The notes: a model not told the origin generated them from the sequence alone. A stretch of 64,000 bases of DNA from Chthonobacter albigriseus (GCF_013839445.1 NZ_JACDIT010000007.1:1-64000), one strand, 5' to 3'. Counted from the first letter of the stretch, positions 17,258-26,647 are shown. Program-made: numbers and translations.

Positions 17258-18739
17258 ATGACCGCCGCCGTCAGAACGCCCGACCCGAAGAAGTTGATCA
17301 AGGGCGCCACCGGCGACTGGGAGGTCGTCATCGGCCTGGAGGTGCATGCCCAGGTCACCTCCCAGTCCAAGCTGTTCTCCGGTGCCTCGGCTGAATACGG
17401 CGGGGCGCCGAACGCGCACGTCAGTCTGGTCGACGCCGCGATGCCGGGCATGCTGCCGGTGATCAACGAGGAATGCGTCGCGCAGGCAGTCCGCACCGGT
17501 CTGGGGCTGAAGGCGGCAATCAACCCCTATTCGGTGTTCGACCGGAAGAACTACTTCTACCCGGATCTGCCGCAGGGCTACCAGATCAGCCAGTACAAGC
17601 AGCCGATCGTCGGGGAAGGCGTGGTGGTCGTCGACCTTGCCGACGGCACGTCGATCGAGGTCGGGGTGGAGCGGCTTCACCTGGAGCAGGACGCCGGCAA
17701 GTCGATCCACGACCAGCATCCGACCATGTCCTTCGTCGACCTGAACCGGTCGGGCGTGGCGCTGATGGAGATCGTCTCCAAGCCGGACCTGCGGTCTTCG
17801 GAGGAGGCCAAGGCCTATCTCTCCAAGCTCCGGACCATCCTTCGCTATCTCGGCACCTGCGACGGCAACATGGAGGAGGGCTCGCTTCGGGCCGACATCA
17901 ACGTCTCCGTCCGCAAGCCGGGCGCGCCGCTCGGCACGCGCTGCGAGATCAAGAACGTCAATTCGATGCGGTTCGCGGGTCAGGCGATCGAGTACGAAGC
18001 CCGCCGGCAGATCGCGATCCTGGAGGATGGCGGCTCGATCGACCAGGAGACCCGGCTCTACGATCCCGGCAAGGGGGAGACGCGGTCGATGCGCTCCAAG
18101 GAGGAGGCGCACGACTACCGCTACTTCCCCGACCCCGACCTGCTGCCGCTCGAACTCGATCCTGCCTGGATCGAGAGCCTCAAGGCACACCTTCCCGAGC
18201 TTCCCGATGAGAAGAAGGCCCGGTTCGTCGCCGACTACGGCGTCACCACCTACGACGCCATGGTTCTGACGCTGGAGCGCGCCTCGGCGGACTTCTTCGA
18301 AAAGGTTGCCGCCGGACGGGACGGCAAGGCCGCGGCGAACTGGGTGATCAACGAACTGTTCGGCCGCCTCAACAAGGAGGGGCTCGGGATCGAGGAAACC
18401 CCCGTTTCGGCCGAACAGCTGGGCGCGATCGTCGACCTGATCCAGGACGGGACCATCTCCGGCAAGATCGCCAAGGACCTGTTCGAGATCGTCTGGACCG
18501 AAGGGGGCGATCCGAAAGCGCTGGTCGAACAGCGGGGGCTGAAGCAGGTCACCGACACCGGTGCGATCGAGAAGGCCGTCGACGAGGTCATCGCCGCCAA
18601 CCCGGACAAGGTCGAGCAGGCCAAGGCCAAGCCGACGCTGGCCGGCTGGTTCGTCGGGCAGGTGATGAAGGCAACCGGCGGCAAGGCGAACCCGCAGTCC
18701 GTCAACGATCTGGTCAAGCGCAAGCTCGGCATCGAGTGA
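17258..18739 (+). CDS. gatB: Asp/Glu-tRNA amidotransferase subunit B
   Basis: Protein of 493 residues from the ATG at 17258; the ORF could be extended upstream but that part overlaps the preceding terminator region and lacks family similarity. Key regions: [13 protein letters not shown], the [18 protein letters not shown] motif, [17 protein letters not shown], and the C-terminal helical YqeY-like tail ([18 protein letters not shown]). It phosphorylates the mis-acylated tRNA and accepts ammonia from GatA. It must use its own promoter or read-through because two terminators lie between gatA and it. Confidence 0.97.
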   Translation: MTAAVRTPDPKKLIKGATGDWEVVIGLEVHAQVTSQSKLFSGASAEYGGAPNAHVSLVDAAMPGMLPVINEECVAQAVRTGLGLKAAINPYSVFDRKNYFYPDLPQGYQISQYKQPIVGEGVVVVDLADGTSIEVGVERLHLEQDAGKSIHDQHPTMSFVDLNRSGVALMEIVSKPDLRSSEEAKAYLSKLRTILRYLGTCDGNMEEGSLRADINVSVRKPGAPLGTRCEIKNVNSMRFAGQAIEYEARRQIAILEDGGSIDQETRLYDPGKGETRSMRSKEEAHDYRYFPDPDLLPLELDPAWIESLKAHLPELPDEKKARFVADYGVTTYDAMVLTLERASADFFEKVAAGRDGKAAANWVINELFGRLNKEGLGIEETPVSAEQLGAIVDLIQDGTISGKIAKDLFEIVWTEGGDPKALVEQRGLKQVTDTGAIEKAVDEVIAANPDKVEQAKAKPTLAGWFVGQVMKATGGKANPQSVNDLVKRKLGIE

Positions 18740-18777
18740 CCGCGGCGGCCGGTCGGGCCGGGTGAGGATCTTCGTCC

Positions 18778-20052
18778 GTGGTTCAGGATCCAGCACCGGA
18801 GATCGCCGGGACGATCGATTACCAGGGTGTCGACACAGGGGGAGGCGGCCGGATCCGCGCCGCCACGGCCGAGTTCCGGCGCGCCACCTGGGGCCTGTTC
18901 AGCGCGGGGTTCGCAACCTTCGCGCTGCTCTACAGCGTCCAGCCGCTCCTGCCTGAATTTTCACGTGAATTCGGTGTGACACCGGCGGTCGCCAGTCTGG
19001 CGCTGTCGCTGAGTACGGCCGTCCTTGCGGTGTTCATGCTGATCGCGTCCTCCTTCTCCGACGTGGTCGGGCGGAAGGGGATCATGGTGGTCGCCCTGGC
19101 CGCCTCGGCCTTGGCCACGCTGGCCGTGGCGTTCGCTTCGACTTGGCCGCACGTGTTGATCCTGCGGACCTTGATGGGGGCGACGTTGAGCGGACTGCCG
19201 GCGGTCGCGATGGCCTATCTGGTGGATGAGGTGGAAAGCGCCGCCGTCGGCCGCGCCATGGGGCTTTACATCGGCGGCAGCGCCTTCGGGGGAATGAGCG
19301 GACGGCTGATCATGTCCGTGCTTGTCGATGTGACGACATGGCGGATCGCGATGGCGGTCCTGGGCGCGGTGGGCCTTGCCTGCGCGATCCTACTCTGGAG
19401 GGGATTGCCGGCGTCGCGCCATTTCCAGCCGCGAAGGCTTCATCTGACGGCGCTGGCCGCATCGCTCGCAGGCCATCTGCGCGACCCTGGACTGCGGCTG
19501 CTCTTCCTGCTGGCCTTCCTTTTGATGGGCAGCTTCGTCACCGTCTACAACTACATCGCCTACCGGCTCCTCGCGCCGCCCTACGGGCTCAGCCAGACCG
19601 CGATCGGGCTGATCTTCGCCAGCTACCTGCTGGGCAGCCTCTCGTCGGCGTGGATGGGCGGGCTCGCGGACCGCTTCGGACGGCGTCGGGTGCTCTGGGC
19701 CGGCATTGTGATCATGCTGGCGGGAATCCTGATGACGCTGGGCTCCGGCCTCGTCCTCATCGTCGGGGGGATCGCGGTGATGACCTTCGGCTTCTTCGGG
19801 GCGCATTCGATCGCTTCGAGCTGGGTCGGCCTGCGGGCCAATGGAGCCAAGGCGCAGGCGTCGTCGCTCTACCTGCTCGCCTACTACATGGGCTCCAGCC
19901 TCGCCGGTACGGCGGGCGGTCTTCTCTGGGCGTGGAGCGGATGGCACGGGGTGGTGGCAGGCGTCACCGTCCTGTCGACGGCGGGACTCGCGGTCTCCGT
20001 CCTGCTTGCGCGGATCGCGCCTCCGGCGTGGATGAAACCCGGTCCCGGATAG
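18778..20052 (+). CDS. MFS transporter, YnfM/AraJ-like
   Basis: Protein of 424 residues with twelve predicted membrane helices after a 40-residue cytoplasmic N-terminus. MFS features: the loop 2-3 motif SFSDVVGRKG, and the second-half equivalent GGLADRFGRRRVL. The layout (QPLLPEFSREFGVTPAVASL, then LSTAVLAVFMLIAS) resembles the YnfM/CynX-like drug or metabolite exporters. It starts at GTG 38 bases after gatB and may be co-transcribed with it. Substrate unknown. Confidence 0.85.
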   Translation: MVQDPAPEIAGTIDYQGVDTGGGGRIRAATAEFRRATWGLFSAGFATFALLYSVQPLLPEFSREFGVTPAVASLALSLSTAVLAVFMLIASSFSDVVGRKGIMVVALAASALATLAVAFASTWPHVLILRTLMGATLSGLPAVAMAYLVDEVESAAVGRAMGLYIGGSAFGGMSGRLIMSVLVDVTTWRIAMAVLGAVGLACAILLWRGLPASRHFQPRRLHLTALAASLAGHLRDPGLRLLFLLAFLLMGSFVTVYNYIAYRLLAPPYGLSQTAIGLIFASYLLGSLSSAWMGGLADRFGRRRVLWAGIVIMLAGILMTLGSGLVLIVGGIAVMTFGFFGAHSIASSWVGLRANGAKAQASSLYLLAYYMGSSLAGTAGGLLWAWSGWHGVVAGVTVLSTAGLAVSVLLARIAPPAWMKPGPG

Positions 20053-20415
20053 TGATGGCCTAAGTCTGCGTGACTGTTGACCCGACGTTCGAGAGCCCCG
20101 CAAAAGGTCGCTTGTCCGGCCCCGAGAACTCTCCGCGCAACGGGATACCACCGCCGCCCCCGTGCTGGGGCAATAGGGCCAGTCGGAGTCCGTACTGTCC
20201 GGCGTGATGGGGCTCGCCGATACCGCTCCGTTGTTCCCTGTCGCTCCGTTTTGGCGGGCCAATGGGCTGGCCGACCTGGTGATCGAGAAGACCGCGCCGG
20301 CGCTGGCGTCGGCCAGACCTGTCCGATCAGCGGCCGTTCCAACGGCTTCCTTCCCAACGGCTCCGCACTCCGCTAAGACCGCCGCAACCAAATTCGAGCG
20401 GCGCGATCCCCGTCC
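20053..20415. other. Intergenic, no feature seen
   Basis: About 360 bases of GC-rich sequence between the MFS gene and the PMT-type gene. Open frames on both strands look like chance reading of GC-rich DNA. No convincing terminator, RNA or gene. Confidence 0.5.
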
Positions 20416-22023
20416 ATGAACGTCAACTCCAAGTCCGCCGATGGGCGAGGCGAAGCCGGAAGCGGCTTCTGGACGGCGGTCGACCGTATCCTGGAGCGGT
20501 GGTCGTCGCCCGGCTCCGTCGCGCTGGTGTTCTTCGCCTATGGGCTGCTGCACGCGGGGCTGCGCCTCGCCTTCTCGGCGACGCTGCCCTTCGACGACGC
20601 GCTTGCCGAGGAAACGCTGCAACGGACCTTCGCGCTCGCCTACCAGGTGCGCAATCCGCCGCTCTGGGAGTGGTTGATCCATCTCCTGCACGGACTGGCC
20701 GGACCAGGTCTCACTGCCCACTTGGTGCTGCGCTATGGGCTCATGGTGGCGATCGGCCTGTCGCTCCGGGCGGCGGTCGAGGAGGCCACCGGCGACCGGC
20801 GGACCGCTGCGGCGGCCGCCTACAGCCTGTTCGCCTTCTACTGGTTCGGCTGGCACTTCCACGAGTTCGTGACGCACACTCTGCTGCTGATCACGGCCTG
20901 CCTCGTACACCTCAGGCTCACCCTTCGCTGGATCAAGGCGCCGGACGGGCGGACGGCCCTGCTGCTGGCGCTGGTCACGGCGGTCGGCCTCATCACGAAG
21001 TGGAACTTCACGCTCTATCTGGCTCTGCTCGTCGCGGCCATGGCCCTTCGACCGGAGACCCGGCGGCGGCTGTTCGACGCGCGCCTGCTCGGCATTCTGC
21101 CGGCGTCGGCGCTGACGCTGGGTCCGGTCCTCACCGGCATCTCCCAACTCGGCGGCGACGTGGTGGCGATGTCGCGCTCGAACCTGATCGGAACCAAGCC
21201 CTATTGGGAGCGGCTGGCTGAAGGGCTGGGCGACGCCGCTGCCAATGTGCCGCTCTTCTTCATGCCGTGGGCGCTGCTCGTCGGAATCGCGCTCTACGGC
21301 AGCCGCAAGGTGGACGGCGGGCCGGTGGTCGGCTTTCTCCTCCGGTTCTCGGTTCTGGCGGTGTCGGCACTGGTGATCGGTGTCGCCGTGCTCGGGGTGC
21401 GCGAGATCGGGACCCGGTACCTCTATCCGATCGGGCTTCCGATGGTCGTCGCGGCGCTCGCGGTGGTGGCCGCGCGGGGGAGGGGCGTGCGGTCCGGGCG
21501 GATCGTGGCCGTCGCCGCGCCGGTGCTGGTCGTTCTGGTGCTGGCGGTCAGGGTGACTGCGCTCGCGTCGCCGGGGTTCACCGAGAAGAACCGGAACCGC
21601 AACTACGAGCCCTATGCCGCGGTCGCGATGCGTCTGTCGGAGATGGGCTACGGATCGGCTGCTTTCGTGACGGCCCTCCACCAGGAATCAGGCAACCTGA
21701 TCGCGGCGCTCCCCGACGCGATGGCGGGATCGGCTGTGACCGTGCGGCTGATGCGTCCGATGAGCTATGCTGCGGAACGGACCTGCGTGCTGTTCTGGAA
21801 CGCCGGCTACCGCACTCCGGGCAGGCCGGAACCGGACCTTGCATTACCCGAGGCCCTGCTCGCGCTTGCGCCCGACGCGGCGACGCGGACAGCGGTGGAC
21901 CTGGAGGTTCCCTGGGCGAAGACGCTGCTCGGTTCGCCGCGGGTGGGGGTCTACAGGCTGATCGATCTCGGCCGGAACGCCGAGCCCTGCAGGCAGGTCT
22001 TCGGGCCTGTCACCGACAGGTGA
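20416..22023 (+). CDS. PMT/ArnT-type membrane glycosyltransferase
   Basis: Protein of 535 residues with about ten to twelve membrane helices. After the first helix comes PFDDALAEETLQRT, an acidic-pair loop like the catalytic first periplasmic loop of GT39/GT83 enzymes (PMT, ArnT, RgtABCD), and a little further PPLWEWLIHL fits the conserved region following it. Such enzymes move a sugar from a polyprenyl-phosphate donor to lipid A, protein or other acceptors at the periplasmic face. Donor and acceptor are not predictable here. Stands alone on the plus strand. Confidence 0.75.
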   Translation: MNVNSKSADGRGEAGSGFWTAVDRILERWSSPGSVALVFFAYGLLHAGLRLAFSATLPFDDALAEETLQRTFALAYQVRNPPLWEWLIHLLHGLAGPGLTAHLVLRYGLMVAIGLSLRAAVEEATGDRRTAAAAAYSLFAFYWFGWHFHEFVTHTLLLITACLVHLRLTLRWIKAPDGRTALLLALVTAVGLITKWNFTLYLALLVAAMALRPETRRRLFDARLLGILPASALTLGPVLTGISQLGGDVVAMSRSNLIGTKPYWERLAEGLGDAAANVPLFFMPWALLVGIALYGSRKVDGGPVVGFLLRFSVLAVSALVIGVAVLGVREIGTRYLYPIGLPMVVAALAVVAARGRGVRSGRIVAVAAPVLVVLVLAVRVTALASPGFTEKNRNRNYEPYAAVAMRLSEMGYGSAAFVTALHQESGNLIAALPDAMAGSAVTVRLMRPMSYAAERTCVLFWNAGYRTPGRPEPDLALPEALLALAPDAATRTAVDLEVPWAKTLLGSPRVGVYRLIDLGRNAEPCRQVFGPVTDR

Positions 22024-22115
22024 TCGCGCCGGGACTTCCGGCCGCCACGGGGTGGGGATATTTCTGCGGACAGGCTGACCAGCAGGTCATTCTCGAACGA
22101 CATGGGAGAGTTGCG

Positions 22116-22817
22116 GTGAACCAGACGAAGCCGATCGACCTCTACTACTGGCCGACCCCGAACGGGTGGAAGATCACCATCATGCTCGAAGAGCTGGGGG
22201 TGCCCTACAACGTCCATTACATCAACATCGGCAAAGGCGATCAGTTCAAGCCCGAGTTCCTCACGTTCTCGCCCAACAACAAGATGCCGGCGATCATCGA
22301 TCCTGAAGGGCCGGACGGCAAGCCGATCTCGGTGTTCGAATCGGGGGCGATCCTGCAGTATCTCGGCCGCAAGTTCGGACGCTTCTATCCGACCGACGAA
22401 CGCGCCCGGGTCGACGTCGACCAGTGGCTGTTCTGGCAGATGGGCGGCTTCGGCCCAATGCTCGGGCAGTTCCACCACTTCTCGATCTACGCGCCGGAGA
22501 AGCTGCCCTATGCCATCACCCGCTACACCAACGAGGCGCATCGTCTCTACGGCGTGCTGAACAAGCAGCTGGAAGGCCGGGACTACGTGGCTGGCGACTA
22601 CTCCATCGCCGACATGGCCATCATCGGCTGGGCGAAGCTCTGGGAGCGTCACGAGGTGACGGAAAAGGAGATTCCGAACGTGGTGGCCTGGGTCAACCGG
22701 CTGCTTGCCCGTCCGGCCGTCGCAAAGGGGCTCGCGGTCAAGTCCGAAGAGCCGCCGGTGAACCTCGCCGAGGACAAGGAAGCGCAGAAGGTCCTGTTCA
22801 ACCAGCGCGCCCGCTGA
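22116..22817 (+). CDS. Glutathione S-transferase, YfcG/YghU-like
   Basis: Protein of 233 residues. The GTG at 22116 follows GGAGAG at five bases, the best start in a longer open frame. The thioredoxin-like N-domain reads DLYYWPTPNGWKITIMLEE, then INIGKGDQFKPEFLTFSPNN and KMPAIID, typical of the YfcG/YghU (Nu-class) group that binds glutathione and has disulfide-bond reductase and peroxidase activity. The C-domain includes YSIADMAIIGW. Cytoplasmic redox role is the family expectation. Followed by an intrinsic terminator. Confidence 0.9.
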   Translation: MNQTKPIDLYYWPTPNGWKITIMLEELGVPYNVHYINIGKGDQFKPEFLTFSPNNKMPAIIDPEGPDGKPISVFESGAILQYLGRKFGRFYPTDERARVDVDQWLFWQMGGFGPMLGQFHHFSIYAPEKLPYAITRYTNEAHRLYGVLNKQLEGRDYVAGDYSIADMAIIGWAKLWERHEVTEKEIPNVVAWVNRLLARPAVAKGLAVKSEEPPVNLAEDKEAQKVLFNQRAR

Positions 22818-22841
22818 CGACGTCCGATCATCGTTGCAACA

Positions 22842-22874
22842 GCCCGGCCGGGTCCATCCCGTGCCGGGCTTTTC
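22842..22874 (+). terminator. Intrinsic terminator
   Basis: GCCCGGC (22842-22848) pairs with GCCGGGC (22863-22869) followed by TTTTCATT. Ends the GST transcript. Confidence 0.75.
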
Positions 22875-23158
22875 ATTGAACGGCGTCTGCTGTCGACGAA
22901 ACCGTATCCGTTGAGTTTGGTGAATAAATTGTGTACAAATTCAGCAACTTATCGGGACCATCAGATCGTTAGATCGGCTGAATACCGGGATATTTAAAGT
23001 AAAAATCCGTTCACCCAGTGTGGCAAGACCCGAGCAATTTTCAGAAAATTAAGCGCGTGGTTTAACAGCCTATTCAAGGAGCAGCGTCACCATCATCTCA
23101 TCTTCGAAGAACTCGAAGACATTGATCCGACAGACCTAGAGAACCCAGGAACAAGTCG
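22875..23158 (+). other. AT-rich leader with open stretch
   Basis: An AT-rich region (22910-23060) probably holds the promoter of the Sel1-repeat gene. Just before that gene, about 38 codons are open in another frame (ending KEQRHHHLIFEELEDIDPT... with a TGA at 23160-23162 that overlaps the ATG at 23159). The stretch reads like real protein but has no ATG, GTG or TTG start that I can find. It could be an upstream coupling peptide or a sign that the Sel1 protein's N-terminus is longer through a frame change. Confidence 0.3.
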
Positions 23159-23428
23159 ATGATGGCGCGTTTCAACACTGCTTCCGCCGAAATGATTGCC
23201 GAAGGTCAGAATGCTTCCGGTGATGTCCTTTTCCAGTTGGGCATCATGTACGCGACCGGGCGGACGGTTCCGATCGACCTGGTGGCCGCGCACAAGTGGT
23301 TCAATCTCGCCGCACTCCGCGGGAGCAACGAGGCGGCCCGCTACCGCCGCGAAGTCGCCGAGGAGATGACCGCCGCCGACATCGCCGCCGCGCAGCGCGA
23401 CGCCCGCGAGTGGCTGTCCCGGCATTGA
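23159..23428 (+). CDS. Short Sel1-repeat protein
   Basis: Protein of 89 residues. The middle, ASGDVLFQLGIMYATGRTVP then DLVAAHKWFNLAALRGSNEA, is one and a half Sel1-like helical repeats (A-x-x-x-LG-x-Y-x-x-G; A-x-x-W-x-x-x-A-A-x-x-G). The C-terminus is a charged helix. Small proteins of this type are common in alphaproteobacteria, cytoplasmic, and of unknown role; Sel1 repeats usually bind protein partners. It lies 131 bases before pyrE on the same strand. Confidence 0.75.
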   Translation: MMARFNTASAEMIAEGQNASGDVLFQLGIMYATGRTVPIDLVAAHKWFNLAALRGSNEAARYRREVAEEMTAADIAAAQRDAREWLSRH

Positions 23429-23559
23429 CCGCGGCCGCTTGATCGAGGTTGTCCAAGGTCTCGTGCGCGGTGTTCTTGGCATCGCCGCCCGCGGGTGATA
23501 TTGCCGCCTTTGTCGAGGGCGCCGACAGTCGGCGTCTGCGGTGAAGGGATCAGCAGGCG

Positions 23560-24252
23560 ATGGACAACGCGTTCATGGCGTCGCAGACGGCGCGGATGAT
23601 GCTGGAAGTGAAAGCTATCCAGTTCAACGCCGAGACGCCGTTCATCTTCACGTCGGGCTGGGCGAGCCCGGTCTACGTGGACTGCCGCAAGCTCATCTCG
23701 TTCCCGCGCCTGCGCAAGCGGATCATGGATTTCGCGGCGGAGAAGATCCTCGCGGAGATCGGCGCGGAATCGCTCGACGCGATCGCCGGCGGCGAGACGG
23801 CGGGCATTCCCTTCGCGGCCTGGATCGCGGATCGGCTGGAACTGCCGATGCTCTACGTCCGCAAGAAGCCCAAGGGCTTCGGCCGCAACGCTCAGATCGA
23901 GGGCGATGTGCGTGAAGGCGCGCGCGTGCTTCTCGTCGAGGATCTGGCGACAGACGGCCGCTCCAAGCTCCTCTTCACCGACGCGATCCGCAAGGCCGGG
24001 TGCAGCGTCGCCCATACGCTGGTCGTGTTCCACTACGGCATCTTCAAGGAGAGCACCTCCGTACTTGCGGAAGAGGGCATCAAGCTCCACGCCTTGGCGA
24101 CGTGGTGGGACATCCTGGCCGAGGCCCGAGCCTCCGGCGCCTTCCCGGCCGCGACGCTCGACGCGGTGGAGGCATTCCTCAACGATCCGGCGGGCTGGTC
24201 CGCGGCACACGGCGGACGGTCGGAGTTCGAGAAGCCCAAGCAGGACGGCTGA
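23560..24252 (+). CDS. pyrE: Orotate phosphoribosyltransferase
   Basis: Protein of 230 residues. It contains [14 protein letters not shown] near the N-terminus, [15 protein letters not shown] and the PRPP-binding signature [14 protein letters not shown]. It transfers phosphoribosyl from PRPP to orotate to give OMP in pyrimidine synthesis. The signature has LATDGRS rather than the more common VITTGGS, as in the longer alphaproteobacterial PyrE type. An alternative start is the ATG five codons in. Confidence 0.95.
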   Translation: MDNAFMASQTARMMLEVKAIQFNAETPFIFTSGWASPVYVDCRKLISFPRLRKRIMDFAAEKILAEIGAESLDAIAGGETAGIPFAAWIADRLELPMLYVRKKPKGFGRNAQIEGDVREGARVLLVEDLATDGRSKLLFTDAIRKAGCSVAHTLVVFHYGIFKESTSVLAEEGIKLHALATWWDILAEARASGAFPAATLDAVEAFLNDPAGWSAAHGGRSEFEKPKQDG

Positions 24253-24311
24253 GCCCTCCGCCTGCCGCGCACATCTTTTCAAGACCGGCCCGGCTTCCCA
24301 TATATCGATGT

Positions 24312-24362
24312 GGCGGGGACGACCCCGCCCCCCATTCACCACCACGCGGCAGGGACGGCCCT
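24312..24362 (+). promoter_or_regulatory. Guanidine-II (mini-ykkC) riboswitch
   Basis: Two consecutive hairpins with ACGR tetraloops: GGCGGGG-ACGA-CCCCGCC (24312-24329) and AGGG-ACGG-CCCT (24351-24362), 21 bases apart, starting 77 bases before the ATG of an SMR-family gene with the SugE/Gdx signature. Two ACGR-capped hairpins in tandem are the defining pattern of the mini-ykkC motif, known to bind guanidinium and to control Gdx exporters and related genes. The AT-poor linker and the position match. No conserved-model search could be run. Confidence 0.85.
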
Positions 24363-24388
24363 CCGGAGCAAAACCAGAGCGTCGTTCC

Positions 24389-24703
24389 ATGTCTTGGTTC
24401 GTTCTTCTCGTCGCCGGCCTCCTGGAGGTCGGCTGGGCCATCGGGCTCAAGTACACCGACGGCTTCACACGACCGCTTCCGAGCATTGCAACCCTGGTCG
24501 CCATGGCCCTCAGCCTTTTCCTGTTGGCTGTCGCGGTGCGTGACCTGCCGCTCGGAACCGCCTATGCCGTCTGGACCGGGATCGGGACCATCGGCACGGT
24601 GATCTTCGGGATCGCATTCCTGGGCGAGCCTGCCGATGTTGTGCGCCTCGGCTGCATCGCCCTGATCGCAGCCGGAATTGCAGGGCTTAAGATCCTGACC
24701 TGA
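24389..24703 (+). CDS. gdx: Guanidinium exporter, SMR family (SugE/Gdx)
   Basis: Protein of 104 residues with four membrane helices: [20 protein letters not shown] with the essential Glu13, then [19 protein letters not shown], then [20 protein letters not shown] and the C-terminal helix. The W-A-IGLKY and [11 protein letters not shown] stretches match the SugE subgroup now known as guanidinium/proton antiporters (Gdx, GdnE). The start at 24389 is fixed by family similarity. The upstream two-hairpin riboswitch makes the guanidinium assignment strong: rising guanidinium should raise expression. Confidence 0.92.
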   Translation: MSWFVLLVAGLLEVGWAIGLKYTDGFTRPLPSIATLVAMALSLFLLAVAVRDLPLGTAYAVWTGIGTIGTVIFGIAFLGEPADVVRLGCIALIAAGIAGLKILT

Positions 24704-24874
24704 TCGGTGCGCGGACGGGATGGTCGTCTCTTTGCGCGGCTCAACGGATGCGTTCCGGCAAAAAAAGTCCCTTCGCAGTGAACGATCGACGTTCTTGGAC
24801 GTTGTCGCATCGTCTCGGGTTCCGTGCCGCTGCTTCGGCACAGCCGGAGCCGGACATGACGCGGTGGTACACTT

Positions 24875-24906
24875 GGCCCCGGCGCAGGTCGCCGGGGCCC
24901 TTTCCG
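24875..24906 (+). terminator. Candidate terminator
   Basis: GGCCCCGGC (24875-24883) and GCCGGGGCC (24891-24899) form a nine-base stem with a seven-base loop followed by CTTTCC. It lies about 170 bases after gdx in a 346-base gap before the next gene; nothing else is seen in that gap. Confidence 0.5.
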
Positions 24907-25049
24907 CATGCAGCAAAAACGGGCGCGAACGCCGCGGCGACGCTTATGTTGACGCCGATCGTTCACGGTGTGGAACCAATAGGGCCTCTCGCGCGATGAA
25001 TGGCCAGAAGGCGGCCGCCTTCGGAACCCAAAAAAGTCGGAGGAAGCTC

Positions 25050-25430
25050 ATGACGCTGGACAACGGGCCGAGGGAGCCCCGCTCGAGTTCCCGAAACACC
25101 ACGGTGCTGGTCGTTCTGGCGGTGGCGGTGATCCTGGCGATCATCTTCATCTTCGGTTTCGGCGGGACGGATGACACGGTCGACACGACGACGGATGCGC
25201 CGGTGAGCGGCGACACCGCAACGCCCCCGGCCACGACCACGCCGGACGCGACGCCTCCGGCCACGACCACGCCGGAGCCGACGACCCCGCCGGCGACCAC
25301 GACTCCGGAGCCGACTACGCCTCCGGCGACGACGCCCGATACCACGACGCCGGATACGACGACGCCGCCGGCCACCACGCCGGACACCACCACGCCTCCG
25401 GCAGGTGGAGCGACGCCTCCGGCCCAGTAA
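25050..25430 (+). CDS. Single-pass protein with Thr/Pro repeat tail
   Basis: Protein of 126 residues. The ATG at 25050 has a GGAGG site; an upstream extension of the frame is not supported. A 20-residue charged N-terminus is followed by one membrane helix (VLVVLAVAVILAIIFIFGFG) and then a tail made almost wholly of Thr, Pro and Ala with Asp or Glu, in repeats such as TPPATTTPE and TPDTTTPPA. Topology suggests a short cytoplasmic end and an extended periplasmic tail. Repeat number is probably unstable between strains. Function unknown. Confidence 0.75.
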   Translation: MTLDNGPREPRSSSRNTTVLVVLAVAVILAIIFIFGFGGTDDTVDTTTDAPVSGDTATPPATTTPDATPPATTTPEPTTPPATTTPEPTTPPATTPDTTTPDTTTPPATTPDTTTPPAGGATPPAQ

Positions 25431-25462
25431 CGGTCGGCGGGTTTCCGCAGGATCGATCAGGA

Positions 25463-25495
25463 GGGGTCACCGCGCCGCGGTGGCCCCTTCTTGCG
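25463..25495 (+). terminator. Intrinsic terminator
   Basis: GGGGTCACCG (25463-25472) pairs with CGGTGGCCCC (25478-25487) with one G-T pair, followed by TTCTTGCG. It ends the Thr/Pro-repeat gene just before the convergent zinc-ribbon gene. Confidence 0.75.
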
Positions 25496-25500
25496 TTCGC

Positions 25501-25764
25501 CTAACGAGGACTGGTGTCGCCGAGGATGCGGTCGGCGTCAAAGACGAGGACATGGCTGCAGTCCACGCAGGTGAAGGCGAAGACACGCAGGTATCCGGGC
25601 GATCCGAACCACGACACCGGATGATCCTCGTAAAGCAGCGCCAGGGGCTTGCCGTCCTTCGACACGGAGGCGGCAAGCTCCGATCCGCCGCAGGCGGGGC
25701 AGCCGAGGGTCCGGCCTTTAGCGCTGAACCGCTCCCGCAGAGCCTCGATCGTCAGTCGTGCCAT
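25501..25764 (-). CDS. Small zinc-ribbon-like protein
   Basis: Protein of 87 residues from the ATG at 25764, which has GGAGGTG six bases upstream; the longer start would use the GTG inside that ribosome site. A CPACGG pair near residue 25 and CVDCS near residue 66 form a likely four-Cys zinc ribbon. Between them are beta strands (PLALLYEDHPVSWFGSPGYL). Cytoplasmic, function unknown. Confidence 0.65.
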   Translation of the reverse strand: MARLTIEALRERFSAKGRTLGCPACGGSELAASVSKDGKPLALLYEDHPVSWFGSPGYLRVFAFTCVDCSHVLVFDADRILGDTSPR

Positions 25765-25975
25765 CGGCGGCACCTCCCGAATTTTCTTCTTGGCGGATCG
25801 TCACCGTTCGGCCGCCACTGAACAGACAGACTTTACCGGCGTCAACCACGCCGGATCGTTCAATGGGGCTGGCTTGCGCATTGGTCGCGACGGGGGTGGA
25901 AAGCCGGCGCCAAATGCAGAAGAATTGAGCCATTCCGCCAAGGCCGTCCGTTGCCGGCGCGGAGCGGGGGAATCG

Positions 25976-26647
25976 ATGCGACTGCTCCTGGTGGAGGATG
26001 CGGAGGACCTTGGTCACGCGATCGAGCGCCATCTCGCACGCGGTGGGCATGTCGTGGAATGGGTGCGCGACGGCGCAGACGCGATCCAGCTGGCCGAGGC
26101 CGGAGACTTCGACGCGGTGCTGCTGGACCTCAACCTGCCGGTCCGCTCGGGAACCAGCGTGCTGGAACGCCTGCGCAGTCGCCAGGACCCGACACCGGTG
26201 CTGGTGATGACCGCACGGGGCGAGATCGAAGACAAGATCCGTCATTTCCAGCTCGGCGCCGACGACTATCTCGTCAAGCCGTTCGATCTGCGGGAGCTCG
26301 ATGCAAGGCTTTCGGCGCTGCTTCGCCGCCGACACGGATATTCCGGGGAGCGGATCACCGTCGGCAACCTCCTGTTCGACGCGGAGGGACGCCGCGTCCT
26401 CGTCAACGACCAGCTGGTCGAACTCTCGGCGCGCGAGTATCGGCTGCTGGAGTACTTCATCGTCGGGAGGGGCAGGGTGCTCTCCAAGGAGCAGATTCTC
26501 GACCATCTCGTCGGGCTCAACGAAGAGATCGGGCTGAACGCCGTCGAACTCTACGTCTCGCGACTGCGCAAGAAGCTGGATGGATGCAGCTTCCAGATCC
26601 GTACGATCCGCGGGCTCGGCTACGTGGCCGAGGAGGGCCGATCATGA
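25976..26647 (+). CDS. tctD: Response regulator, TctD-like OmpR family
   Basis: Protein of 223 residues: receiver domain with acidic pocket (LLLVEDAEDL), phospho-acceptor Asp in AVLLDLNLP and Lys in YLVKPFD, then a winged-helix DNA-binding domain (VELSAREYRLLEYFIVGRGR, LYVSRLRKKL, IRTIRGLGYVAEE). The start is at 25976 behind a G-rich ribosome site. The stop overlaps the start of the kinase gene (ATGA). With tctCBA downstream it should activate the transporter genes when citrate-like compounds are present. A direct repeat at 29403-29420 is a candidate binding site. Confidence 0.88.
   Translation: MRLLLVEDAEDLGHAIERHLARGGHVVEWVRDGADAIQLAEAGDFDAVLLDLNLPVRSGTSVLERLRSRQDPTPVLVMTARGEIEDKIRHFQLGADDYLVKPFDLRELDARLSALLRRRHGYSGERITVGNLLFDAEGRRVLVNDQLVELSAREYRLLEYFIVGRGRVLSKEQILDHLVGLNEEIGLNAVELYVSRLRKKLDGCSFQIRTIRGLGYVAEEGRS

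Noticed and set aside
25190-25430. CRISPR-like repeat array
   Set aside because: The repeats are short in-frame Thr/Pro codon repeats inside a coding sequence, with no unique spacers.
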